From RPQJ01 sp963748985 (GTDB taxonomy: Bacteria > Pseudomonadota > Gammaproteobacteria > Steroidobacterales > Steroidobacteraceae), in assembly GCA_963748985.1 (NCBI GenBank), contig CAVVKQ010000010.1:1-64000 (forward strand): a stretch of DNA of 64,000 bases, written 5' to 3'. The position numbers and the translations under genes were made by a program. Below are positions 35,623-43,812 of this stretch, piece by piece. Within the stretch, counting starts at the first letter, position 1. Each line of letters opens with the position of its first letter. Below the pieces are notes generated by a model. The model saw only the letters and a program-made list of their open reading frames with translations. It ran no database searches and was not told where the DNA came from.

Positions 35623-36291
35623 ATGCAGCACACGCCATTCGACCTGCAACTGCTCAACGCCTGCGCCGCGATCCTGTTGCTGCTGTCGTTCGCCATGCTC
35701 GCCCAGCGACGTATCGTGGCACTCGTGAACCTGCTCGCTCTGCAAGGCGCCATGCTGTTCATCGCCACCCTGCTGCTGGCGTGGCGCACGGGACAGAACC
35801 ACCTGTACGTTTCCGCCGCACTGACGCTAGGGCTCAAGGTCATTGCCTTGCCGTGGCTGCTGCACGCGCTCATCCGGCGCCTGCAGGTGCAGTGGGACAG
35901 CGAACCACTGCTCAACGTGCCGGGCACGATGCTCATCGGGCTCGTGACCGTGGTGTTTGCCTTTGGCCTGGCGCAGCCGATCGCCCAGCTGGCGAGCACC
36001 GCGACCCGCAATTCCCTGGGGATCGCGGTGGCGGTCATATTGCTGGCGTTCATCACCATGATCACGCGCCGCAAGGCCATGTCGCAGGTGGTGGGTTTCC
36101 TGTCCATGGAGAACGGCTTGTTCTTCGGCGCCATGAGCGCCACCTACGGCATGCCGATGATCGTGGAATTCGGCGTGGCCCTCGACGTGCTCGTCGCGAT
36201 GCTGGTGCTCGGGGTGTTCTTCTTCCAGATTCGCGAGCAGTTCGACAGCCTCGACCTGCACCACCTCGAATCCCTCAAGGAGGACCAGTAG
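35623..36291 (+). CDS. hyfE: HyfE-like membrane subunit
   Basis: A 222-residue membrane protein with about seven helices, including NuoK-like elements: 'LGLKVIALPWLLHALIRRLQ' and MSQVVGFLSMENGLFFGAM. The final segment is polar (QIREQFDSLDLHHLESLKED), as in HyfE. Small compared with E. coli HyfE by only a few residues. ATG start three bases after hyfC; the next gene begins directly at its stop. Confidence 0.88.
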   Translation: MQHTPFDLQLLNACAAILLLLSFAMLAQRRIVALVNLLALQGAMLFIATLLLAWRTGQNHLYVSAALTLGLKVIALPWLLHALIRRLQVQWDSEPLLNVPGTMLIGLVTVVFAFGLAQPIAQLASTATRNSLGIAVAVILLAFITMITRRKAMSQVVGFLSMENGLFFGAMSATYGMPMIVEFGVALDVLVAMLVLGVFFFQIREQFDSLDLHHLESLKEDQ

Positions 36292-37749
36292 GTGGAGTTC
36301 GCCGTGCTGCTGTTGACACCGTTGCTCGGGGCAGTGTTGCTCGCAGCGTGGGGTGCACGTCCTCGCGCCGCCGAGATCAACATCGCACTCAGCTTCGGCA
36401 CCTTCCTCGCCGCAGTTGCGGTCACCGCGCGGGTGATCAACGAAGGCAACCTGACGGCAGCGAACGAGCAGTTCTTCCTGGACCCGTTCAACGTGTTCCT
36501 CGTGACCCTGACGGCATTCGTGGGCCTGACGACGGCGATCTTCTCGCGGCCCTACATGCGGATCGAGACCGAGCATGGACGCCTCAGCCAGGGGCGGCTG
36601 CGGCTGTACCACTCGATGTACCAGCTCTTCATGACGATGATGCTGGTGGCCTTGACGACGAACAACATGGGACTGCTCTGGGTCGCGCTCGAGGCGGCGA
36701 CGCTGTCGACCGTGTTGCTGGTGACGCTGTACCGGACGCCCGCCAGCCTGGAGGCAGGCTGGAAATACTTCATTCTTTGCGGGGTCGGCATCGCGCAGGC
36801 GCTGTTCGGGACGATCCTGCTGTATTTCGCTGCGGAGAAAGTGCTCGGCGCCGAGGGCGTCAGCGCGCTGCTGTGGACGCACCTCGCAGCCGTGAAGGGC
36901 GATCTCGAGCCCACGGTGCTCGGGCTGGCTTTTGCTTTCCTGCTCGTGGGCTACGGCACGAAAGTCGGGCTCGCACCCTTGCACAACTGGTTGCCGGATG
37001 CGCATGCGGAAGGCCCGACGCCGGTGTCCGCCGTGCTGTCTGGCCTGCTGCTCAACGTCGCCATGTATGCCGTCGTTCGCTGCAAGATCCTGGTGGAGGG
37101 CGCGCTGCAGTCGACCCTGCCGTCGAAGATCCTGATGGCTTTCGGACTGCTCTCCGTCGTGCTGTCGGCGTTGTTCCTCTGGCGACAGCGCGACATCAAG
37201 CGATTGTTCGCGTACTCGTCGATCGAGCACATGGGTATCATCGCCTTCGCTTTCGGCATGGGCGGCGCCGTCGCGAACTTTGCCGCCCTGTTGCACATGA
37301 CCGTCCACTCGCTGACGAAGTCGGCCATCTTTTTCACGGTGGGCCACGCGGCGCAGAAGGCCGGCTCGCAGAAGATCGAAGACATCCGTGGACTGCTGGC
37401 GCTCAATCCAACCATCGGCTGGGGCCTCATGCTCGGCTCACTCGCAATTCTCGGGTTTCCGCCGTTCGGCGTGTTTGCCAGCGAGTTCCTGATCCTTACG
37501 ACCGCTATGAAACAGGAACCATGGGCGACCCCTATCCTGCTGCTGGCCCTGGGCGTGGCATTCGCCGCGATTTTCAGCCGGGTGCAGTCGATGGTGCTCG
37601 GCCAACCGTCGGGGAAGCGACTGCCACATCAGCCTGCGCTGCTGCCGGTGTTCGCGCACCTTGCGCTGGTGTTGCTCCTCGGCCTGTACATTCCCCCCTA
37701 CCTGGCCGATTGGTATCGCGCCGCGGCCAGCATGATCGTGGGGCAGTGA
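36292..37749 (+). CDS. hyfF: HyfF-like antiporter subunit (NuoL/NuoN-like)
   Basis: A 485-residue second antiporter-like subunit with about 14 helices. GYGTKVGLAPLHNWLPDAHAE and VLSGLLLNVAMYAVVRCKI are the signatures of HyfF; note the second block has Asn where MrpD and HyfB have Lys. The conserved Glu of TM5 is in LLWVALEAATLS. It begins with GTG exactly at the base after the hyfE stop (TAG-GTG), and ends one base before the large-subunit ATG. HyfD, the third antiporter subunit of hydrogenase-4, is not encoded. Confidence 0.9.
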   Translation: MEFAVLLLTPLLGAVLLAAWGARPRAAEINIALSFGTFLAAVAVTARVINEGNLTAANEQFFLDPFNVFLVTLTAFVGLTTAIFSRPYMRIETEHGRLSQGRLRLYHSMYQLFMTMMLVALTTNNMGLLWVALEAATLSTVLLVTLYRTPASLEAGWKYFILCGVGIAQALFGTILLYFAAEKVLGAEGVSALLWTHLAAVKGDLEPTVLGLAFAFLLVGYGTKVGLAPLHNWLPDAHAEGPTPVSAVLSGLLLNVAMYAVVRCKILVEGALQSTLPSKILMAFGLLSVVLSALFLWRQRDIKRLFAYSSIEHMGIIAFAFGMGGAVANFAALLHMTVHSLTKSAIFFTVGHAAQKAGSQKIEDIRGLLALNPTIGWGLMLGSLAILGFPPFGVFASEFLILTTAMKQEPWATPILLLALGVAFAAIFSRVQSMVLGQPSGKRLPHQPALLPVFAHLALVLLLGLYIPPYLADWYRAAASMIVGQ

Positions 37750-37750
37750 C

Positions 37751-39286
37751 GTGAGCCTCTCGCGCTGGATGACCCGGGCAACGCCGACTCATGCTGGAGC
37801 CGCCGACTCACACCTGGTGGTCGACCCAGTCGAGTGGCGTGACCTGGCACAGGACATTGCAGCCGCCGGTGGACACTTGCTGGCGCTCTGGGGAACGAAC
37901 CGGGTCGGGCAATGCGACACGCTCCATGCGGTTGCCATCGCGCCGCCACGCGTGCTCTTGATCGACGTGCCAATCGCGGATGGAACCAGACGATACCCCG
38001 GCGTCGAGGACGTGTTCGCATCGGCCAGCCGCATGCAGCGAGCCGTGTTCGATCTCTGCGGCCTGCGTTCGACCGACCGGGACACCCGGCCGTGGCTGCG
38101 CCATGCGGCCTGGCCTGCGGACGCGTTTCCGTTGGCCGCCGGGCCGATGCCCGTGTCGCCCCAGTCTCCGATCGACGATTACGCGTTCGTGCGGGTCGAG
38201 GGCGACGGCGCCCATGAGATTGCCGTCGGCCCGGTGCATGCCGGCATCATCGAACCCGGCCACTTCCGCTTCTCCGTGGTGGGTGAAAAGGTACTGCGGC
38301 TCGAGGAGCGCCTGGGCTACGTCCACAAGGGTATCGAGCGACGTTTCACCGAACTGCCGATCCTCGACGGACACCGCCTCGCGGCCCGGGTGTCCGGGGA
38401 CTCGGGCGTGGCCTATGCATGGTCCTATTGCCAGGCACTCGAACGCATGACGGGGACCGCTGTGCCAGCTCGAGCGTCCTGGCTGCGTGCCCTGGCGCTG
38501 GAACTCGAGCGCATCGCCAACCACCTCGGCGACCTGGGCGCACTCGGCAACGATGCCGGGTTCGCCTTCGGGCTCGCGCAGTTCTCGCGCCTGAAAGAGC
38601 ACGTGTTGCGCGCAACGGAGCAGGCGCTCGGACAACGCTACCTGCTCGACCTGGTCGTTCCAGGCGGCACGCGCAACGACCTCGCACCGGCCGGCGCCGC
38701 AGGGCTGGATGAGTGCATGATGCAACTCACCGATGAAGTGGCCGTGCTGCGCGGGATCTACGAAGAGCACACCGGCCTGCGGGACCGGTTCGCGGGTGCC
38801 GGCGCCGTGCTGCCCGAACTCGCAGCCTGGATCGGGCTCGTCGGCCTCGCCGGGCGAGCCAGCGGACAGACACTCGATCTGCGCGTGGATGCGGCGTGCG
38901 CGCCCTACGATGAGCTCGCCGTGCGCCGGTGCATCCAGCAGGACGGCGACGTGCTCGCGCGAGTCACCATCCGTTTCGACGAACTGGTCGAGTCGGTGCG
39001 CATCGTCCGGCGAATCCTGCGTGCGACGCCGGCCGGCGAATATGTGGTGGCCGTACCCGTGCCGGAACCCGGAGCCGTCGGCGTCGGGCTTATCGAGGCG
39101 TGGCGCGGGCCCGTGATCGTGGGCCTGGAGGCAGGACCGGACGGGAGCATCCTGCGCTGCCATCCGCAGGACCCGTCCTGGCACAACTGGCCCGCACTCG
39201 AGCACGCGATCATCGGCAATATCGTTCCCGATTTTCCGCTCATCAACAAGTCGTTCAACTTGTCCTACAGCGGTCACGATCTCTGA
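37751..39286 (+). CDS. Hydrogenase-like large subunit lacking all Ni-binding cysteines (Ehr-type)
   Basis: A 511-residue protein with a NuoC-like N-terminal domain (~20-135) fused to a NuoD/[NiFe]-hydrogenase large-subunit fold (~155-511), like HyfG/HycE. In real group 4 hydrogenases the proximal motif is RxCGxC and the distal one DPCxxC; here they read RVSGDSG (213-219) and NLSYSG (503-508), so all four nickel ligands are Ser or Gly. It ends right after this motif with GHDL, without the maturation peptide that HycI-type proteases remove. It therefore cannot hold a NiFe centre. The rest of the fold looks intact (ERLGYVHKGIERRF, RIANHLGDLG), so it is not a decayed pseudogene. Confidence 0.88.
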   Translation: MSLSRWMTRATPTHAGAADSHLVVDPVEWRDLAQDIAAAGGHLLALWGTNRVGQCDTLHAVAIAPPRVLLIDVPIADGTRRYPGVEDVFASASRMQRAVFDLCGLRSTDRDTRPWLRHAAWPADAFPLAAGPMPVSPQSPIDDYAFVRVEGDGAHEIAVGPVHAGIIEPGHFRFSVVGEKVLRLEERLGYVHKGIERRFTELPILDGHRLAARVSGDSGVAYAWSYCQALERMTGTAVPARASWLRALALELERIANHLGDLGALGNDAGFAFGLAQFSRLKEHVLRATEQALGQRYLLDLVVPGGTRNDLAPAGAAGLDECMMQLTDEVAVLRGIYEEHTGLRDRFAGAGAVLPELAAWIGLVGLAGRASGQTLDLRVDAACAPYDELAVRRCIQQDGDVLARVTIRFDELVESVRIVRRILRATPAGEYVVAVPVPEPGAVGVGLIEAWRGPVIVGLEAGPDGSILRCHPQDPSWHNWPALEHAIIGNIVPDFPLINKSFNLSYSGHDL

Positions 39287-39295
39287 TCCACGCCC

Positions 39296-39817
39296 ATGCT
39301 CAAGACACTGCAACAGATATTGAAGACCGGCATCGTCACCGAAGCTCCGCCCGCTCCGGCGGACGAGCTGCGCGTGCGCGAAGCGCTGGAATCGCGCATC
39401 CGTGCAGTGCTCGGGCGTGCACTGTGCATCCGCGAAGTGGATGCTGGCTCCTGCAATGGCTGCGAACTGGAGATCCATGCGCTGGGCAACCCGATCTACA
39501 GCATCGAGTCGCTCGGCATCCGCTTCGTTGCCAGCCCGCGTCATGCAGACCTGCTGCTGGTGACTGGCCCGGTGTCGCGTCACATGGAGGTCGCGCTCCG
39601 TCGGACGTACGACGCCACGCCCGATCCCAAGCTGGTGGTTGCAGTGGGTGATTGTGGCGCCTGCGGTGGAATCTTCGGCAGCAGTTATGCCAGCTGCGGC
39701 GCTGTCTCGACCGTGATTCCGGTGGATGTCGTGGTGCCGGGATGCCCGCCGTCCCCGACGCGAATCCTGGCCGGCATTCTTGCCGCAATCTCAAAGTCTC
39801 CCGTCGAATCTGACTGA
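39296..39817 (+). CDS. Hydrogenase-like small subunit (NuoB/HyfI-like) with intact N2-cluster site
   Basis: A 173-residue iron-sulfur protein. The four cluster ligands of the NuoB/N2 type are all present: C53 and C56 in GSCNGCE, C120 in GDCGACGG, and C150 in PGCPPSP. That pairs an electron-transferring cluster with a large subunit that lacks nickel ligands. It is the last gene of the operon, nine bases after the large subunit. No ferredoxin-type subunit (NuoI/HyfH/HyfA) or Hyp maturation gene is nearby. Confidence 0.9.
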   Translation: MLKTLQQILKTGIVTEAPPAPADELRVREALESRIRAVLGRALCIREVDAGSCNGCELEIHALGNPIYSIESLGIRFVASPRHADLLLVTGPVSRHMEVALRRTYDATPDPKLVVAVGDCGACGGIFGSSYASCGAVSTVIPVDVVVPGCPPSPTRILAGILAAISKSPVESD

Positions 39818-39861
39818 GCTCAGGACCAGCGAAAGGTCGGCCCACATCGACAACCTGCGCG

Positions 39862-40734
39862 CTAACCGGACAACGGGTCCGGGTTCGAACGCGTGTCGCG
39901 CCAGTGCTTCTTGCCGGCAACCGCCAGGTCGAACTCCGACCGGCTCAGGATGTTCTCGTCCAGGGTCATGTCCGTAGCGCAGTAGTTGCGAAAGAACTCC
40001 GCCGTTGCCGCCGCCGAGCCGAGCACGTGTTCACGAATGTAGTTCGTGTCGATGTTGATGCAGATCGCCGCGACGATGCCGTGCGGCTCACGCAGGATTG
40101 GAACGGTCGTGCACTTGAACCGGCGCGCCCCGATCTCGAGGCCGTAGTTGAGCTTTTCCAGGTTCAGGGCGCGACGACGCTTCAGGTCCATCACCAGCTT
40201 GGTAGTGCCCATCCCGACGGAACGGCCCGTCACCTCGCCTCCTGCGATGCACGTGATCGAAGTCGAAGGATTCACGAGGTCGTGCAGGAGGATCTCGATC
40301 CCCATGCTGCGGAACGTCGAGCCAAGGAGCCGCACGATGCGCCGGTAGTTCTCGAGGTACTCGCTGCTGTCCTGCAGCAGTTGCTTGCCGTCGTAGCGCG
40401 CGTAGAGCTTTTCGTACAGGGCCAGCGCATCCGGCTGCAGCTGATACCGGACGCCATTCTGCTCACCGATCACGATCAGCTGGGTCGCTGCGGTCGCGTC
40501 CGACTTGTCGAGCAGGTGACGGACGCCTTGCTCGAAGTCAGGCAGGCTGAATTGCGGGAATCCGTCCTTGTCGACGGCAAACGGATAGAAGTCGTACTGC
40601 TCGAGGTTGCGTCCACGGACCTGCCGTCGGCCCCGCCACTTGCCGATCACGAAACCGACTCCAAAGACGACCAGTGATACGAGCAGGTTCGATGCGAAAT
40701 CCTGCAGCCAGGGGCTGGCGATCCATTCCTGCAT
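39862..40734 (-). CDS. Membrane-anchored YheO-type PAS-domain protein without HTH
   Basis: A 290-residue protein beginning at 40734, where AGGAG lies six bases upstream. One membrane helix spans ~15-31, followed by a basic stretch (GKWRGRRQVRGRN). Residues ~125-235 match the YheO-like PAS domain (LVNPSTSITCIAGGEVTGRS, then GARRFKCTTVPIL and VAAICINIDTNYI). Known YheO proteins pair this with a C-terminal HTH; here the remaining ~55 residues show none. A sensory role at the membrane is likely; the signal is unknown. It converges with the hydrogenase-like operon (44 bases apart). Confidence 0.6.
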   Translation of the reverse strand: MQEWIASPWLQDFASNLLVSLVVFGVGFVIGKWRGRRQVRGRNLEQYDFYPFAVDKDGFPQFSLPDFEQGVRHLLDKSDATAATQLIVIGEQNGVRYQLQPDALALYEKLYARYDGKQLLQDSSEYLENYRRIVRLLGSTFRSMGIEILLHDLVNPSTSITCIAGGEVTGRSVGMGTTKLVMDLKRRRALNLEKLNYGLEIGARRFKCTTVPILREPHGIVAAICINIDTNYIREHVLGSAAATAEFFRNYCATDMTLDENILSRSEFDLAVAGKKHWRDTRSNPDPLSG

Positions 40735-40876
40735 GTTGGACTCCTGCATTGTCCAGCCGCTGCCTGTCCGCACGGGGGCCGGTTACGGCATCATAGACCT
40801 GCAAGCCCACGTTCGACTTGGCGGTGCCCCCCCCGGGTAAATCCATGCTTGCGCTGAAACACTGCAGGAGACCGGA

Positions 40877-41341
40877 ATGCCGAAAATCGATCTGCCGAAC
40901 GCGCCATCGGGAGCTGGCTCCAGCTACCCGGCACCGTTCGATGAACCCTGTCGCGGCCGCAGCTGGCACCGACTTGGAGTCGCAGCCGGACTGACGCACC
41001 TTGGCGTGAACCTCGTGCGACTGACGCCCGGCGCCTGGTCTAGCCAACGGCACTGGCACACGCACGAGGACGAGTTCGTCTACGTGCTGTCAGGCGAACT
41101 CGTGCTGGTGACCGACGATGGCGAGGAAGCACTGATGGCCGGCGACAGCGTCGGTTTTCCTGCCGGAGTGCGCAACGGGCACTGCCTGCAGAATCGGTCG
41201 CGAGCGGACGCAACGTTCCTGGTCGCCGGAAACCGCAGCAACGAGGATGGCGGCGAATACTCGGACATCGACATGGCGTTCAAGCCAGGCCGCTACACCG
41301 GTGGTGGCGGCTACTTCCACAAGAACGGGAACCCCTACTGA
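40877..41341 (+). CDS. Cupin-domain protein
   Basis: A 154-residue single-domain cupin. The first motif is SQRHWHTHEDEFVYVLSGEL with two His, Glu and the conserved Gly; the second is PAGVRNGHCLQNRS with the third His. These form a metal site. The segment GEYSDIDM near residue 128 recurs in a cupin subgroup often annotated as sugar-epimerase-like. The product and substrate are unknown. It diverges from the PAS protein; GGAG is upstream of the ATG. Confidence 0.85.
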   Translation: MPKIDLPNAPSGAGSSYPAPFDEPCRGRSWHRLGVAAGLTHLGVNLVRLTPGAWSSQRHWHTHEDEFVYVLSGELVLVTDDGEEALMAGDSVGFPAGVRNGHCLQNRSRADATFLVAGNRSNEDGGEYSDIDMAFKPGRYTGGGGYFHKNGNPY

Positions 41342-41432
41342 GCGGCGCCGGTCAATCAGGAAACGCCGGATCACTACGTCGTGCGTCGCTGGAATCGCCG
41401 AAGTGGTCCCCGTGCGCCATGTTGATACGCGA

Positions 41433-42491
41433 TCAGGTCGCCTGCGCGGCCTCGCGCGCACGCTTTGCGCGTTCGAAATCGCGCAGCGCTTCGGCAGCGG
41501 CCTTCCCGTTGCCCAGGGCCTGGTAGGCCCAGCGCAGCACATCGAAGGGGCCTTCGTACAGCCCGGGTGGATGCCGGAAGCCGATGCGCTCGAACTGCGC
41601 GCCACGGCCCCGGAACAGTCCGTTGGCAATCGCCATGTTCGACCAGGCCACGGCGTCGTCGTAGCGCTGGGCCTTGTAAGCAGCGAATCCGGCGAGCCAC
41701 GCGAGTTCGGCCGTGGCGGGACGAATCGCGAGGCCCGCTGCACAGAACTGCACGGCGTCGAGCCAGCGCAGCAGGCTGCAACAGCATTCGGCGGCGCCAT
41801 AGCACGCCCACGCCCCCTCCTCTTCCCAGCCGCGCAGTTCCGCACAGGTGCGGAACGCATCGATCGCCGCCGCGAATTCGCCCAGGTGCTTGTGCGAGGC
41901 GCCAAGGTAGTAGTACCAGCGTGCCTGCTTCGCATGCTGCTTCGTGTAGCGCTTGAGGATCGCCACGTCGCGTTCGAACTTGCGACGGATGCCTGCGGCG
42001 TCCTTGGGCAACTCGTGAAACCGGAGACCTTGCAGGCTCAGTGTCTCGGCAGTGGTGCGTCCCATGAGGCATTCATGCGTCGGGCCCTCCCATCGCACCT
42101 TCGCTGGCAGGCGCACGATGCGTTCCTTCGAGTAGCTGCCAACGTCGTCGGCGACCATGCAGACCTGCGCCTGCGTGCGAGCCAGGGCGCGAGCCAGGTC
42201 GAAGTCCCGGTCGAACAGCAATCGCTCGTCCGTGTCGAGCGTGACTGCCCACGTTGCGCCCGCCTCTGCCGCGGCTTCGAGGGCGAAATTTCTTGCCGCA
42301 GCGAAATCGTTTTTCCAGGGAAACTCGCGCAGCAGCAGCTTGTCGCCCGCCACCCGGCGCGCAACGTCGATAGTGTCGTCGTTCGCGCCCGTGTCGATCA
42401 CGATGCAGCGGTTGACCTGCTGCAGTACGGAAGCCAGCGCGTCGCCGATGATGTCGGCATTGCTGCCCGTCAGAGTCGTGGAAACGATCAT
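41433..42491 (-). CDS. Family 2 glycosyltransferase with TPR-like C-terminus
   Basis: A 352-residue cytoplasmic or membrane-associated protein. Residues ~1-170 are a GT-A fold with IDTGANDDT at 32-40 and the DTDE metal-binding motif at 86-89, and a WEGPTHE block near residue 134. Residues ~185-340 form helix-turn-helix repeats of TPR type (YYLGASHKHLGEFAAAIDAF). Similar fused proteins occur in many bacteria. Acceptor not predictable. 83 bases from the alcohol dehydrogenase upstream. Confidence 0.85.
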   Translation of the reverse strand: MIVSTTLTGSNADIIGDALASVLQQVNRCIVIDTGANDDTIDVARRVAGDKLLLREFPWKNDFAAARNFALEAAAEAGATWAVTLDTDERLLFDRDFDLARALARTQAQVCMVADDVGSYSKERIVRLPAKVRWEGPTHECLMGRTTAETLSLQGLRFHELPKDAAGIRRKFERDVAILKRYTKQHAKQARWYYYLGASHKHLGEFAAAIDAFRTCAELRGWEEEGAWACYGAAECCCSLLRWLDAVQFCAAGLAIRPATAELAWLAGFAAYKAQRYDDAVAWSNMAIANGLFRGRGAQFERIGFRHPPGLYEGPFDVLRWAYQALGNGKAAAEALRDFERAKRAREAAQAT

Positions 42492-42574
42492 TGCAGCGGT
42501 TCACCCACGCGCATGGCCAGAAGCAAGTTTGCCTTGCGGCACGCCCGCGGCAAGTCAGTATTTCCTGCGTCGCG

Positions 42575-43639
42575 CTACAGCGTCTGCATGTCGACGACGA
42601 AGCGGTAACGCACGTCGCCCTTTTCCATGCGCTCAAAGGCTTCGTTGATCCGCGGCATCGTGGTCATCTCGCAGTCGGCGACGATGTCCTTCGCCGCACA
42701 GAAGTCGAGCAGTTCCTGGGTCTCGGGGATGCCGCCGATTGCAGAGCCCGAAAGCGTCCTGCGTCCGCCGATGAGGAGCCGGCTGCTGAACGCCGGAATC
42801 GTGTCGATGACGCCGACGAGCACCAGCGCCCCGTGGGTGTGGACGAGTCGCAGGTACGGATCGAGTTCGTGCACGACGGGAATCGTGTCGAGGACGAAAT
42901 CGAATGCACCGCTCGCGCGTTTCATCGCGTCGGAGTCGGACGAAAGCAGCACGTGGTGCGCGCCAAGTGCCTTCGCCTCGCCGGCCTTGGCCGCGGAACG
43001 CGTGAGTACCGTCACTTCAGCACCCATTGCGTTCGCAAGTTTCACGCCCATGTGACCCAGCCCACCGAGACCCGCCACCGCCACCTTCGAACCCGGCCCG
43101 ACTTGCCAGTGCCTGAGCGGCGAATAGGTGGTGATGCCGGCACAGAGCAGCGGCGCCGCACGCGCAGGGTCGAGGCCGTCAGGCATGCGCAGCACGAATT
43201 CTTCGCGCACGACGATGTGCGAAGAATAGCCGCCGCACGTGATTTCACCACTCTGGCGATCCTTGCCGTTGTAGGTGAGCGTGGAGCCCTTCCGGCAGAA
43301 CACTTCGCGTCCTGCTTTGCATTCGCTGCATTCCATGCAGCTGTCCACCAGGCAGCCGACCGCGACCCAGTCGCCCGCCTTGTAGCGTTTCACTGCTGGG
43401 CCAAGGGCTGCGACCTGTCCGACGATTTCGTGACCGGGGATGCAGGGATAGACTGTGTTGCGCCAGTCGTTGCGTGCCTGGTGCAAGTCCGAGTGGCAGA
43501 CTCCGCAATAGCGGATGTCGATCCGCACGTCGTTGTCGCGCAGCGCCCGTCGAGTGAAGGCAAGAGGAGCCAATGGGCTCCCGGCATCGGCTGCGGCATA
43601 GCCGCGGCAAGTAGTCGATTCAGGGGCAGCCTTCGTCAT
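42575..43639 (-). CDS. Zinc-dependent alcohol dehydrogenase (cinnamyl-alcohol dehydrogenase type)
   Basis: A 354-residue medium-chain dehydrogenase. Catalytic zinc ligands appear in YCGVCHSDLH (Cys45) and PGHEIVG (His70); the structural zinc is held by C101, C104, C107 and C115. The nucleotide loop is GLGGLGHMGVKLA, followed by VTVLTRSAAK, whose Thr/Arg/Ser after strand 2 fits NADP(H). The pattern matches YahK/CAD-type aldehyde reductases that act on a wide range of aldehydes. TATAAT occurs on the minus strand at 43718-43723, ~80 bases upstream, as a possible -10. Confidence 0.9.
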   Translation of the reverse strand: MTKAAPESTTCRGYAAADAGSPLAPLAFTRRALRDNDVRIDIRYCGVCHSDLHQARNDWRNTVYPCIPGHEIVGQVAALGPAVKRYKAGDWVAVGCLVDSCMECSECKAGREVFCRKGSTLTYNGKDRQSGEITCGGYSSHIVVREEFVLRMPDGLDPARAAPLLCAGITTYSPLRHWQVGPGSKVAVAGLGGLGHMGVKLANAMGAEVTVLTRSAAKAGEAKALGAHHVLLSSDSDAMKRASGAFDFVLDTIPVVHELDPYLRLVHTHGALVLVGVIDTIPAFSSRLLIGGRRTLSGSAIGGIPETQELLDFCAAKDIVADCEMTTMPRINEAFERMEKGDVRYRFVVDMQTL

Positions 43640-43812
43640 CTGTGGTCCTGCTGGGCGTGAGCGGGACTCGAGCCGGGTACTCCGGGATCGAGCGTTGAAT
43701 CGTGGCCATTTTTCCCGATTATAGACATGCGGACGGCAGGCCCCTGCAATGGGGGAACTGGCCGACGTTACTGCGTTAGGATTTCGACCCTGTCCACCTC
43801 GATGTATTCCGT
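43640..43812. promoter_or_regulatory. Divergent region between alcohol dehydrogenase and gamma-glutamyltransferase
   Basis: This 173-base region must drive both genes. On the minus strand TATAAT (43718-43723) is a good -10 for the dehydrogenase but lacks a clear -35. On the plus strand TTGAAT (43695-43700) and TATAGA (43720-43725), 19 bases apart, are a weak candidate for the transferase. Confidence 0.3.

Noticed and set aside
34755..37754. 999-residue plus-strand frame across hyfC to hyfF
   Set aside because: Out of frame with four well-recognised subunits, Arg-rich and without hydrophobic segments.
37751..39817. A functional [NiFe] hydrogenase
   Set aside because: All four Ni-binding cysteines are missing and there are no hyp genes or maturation protease.
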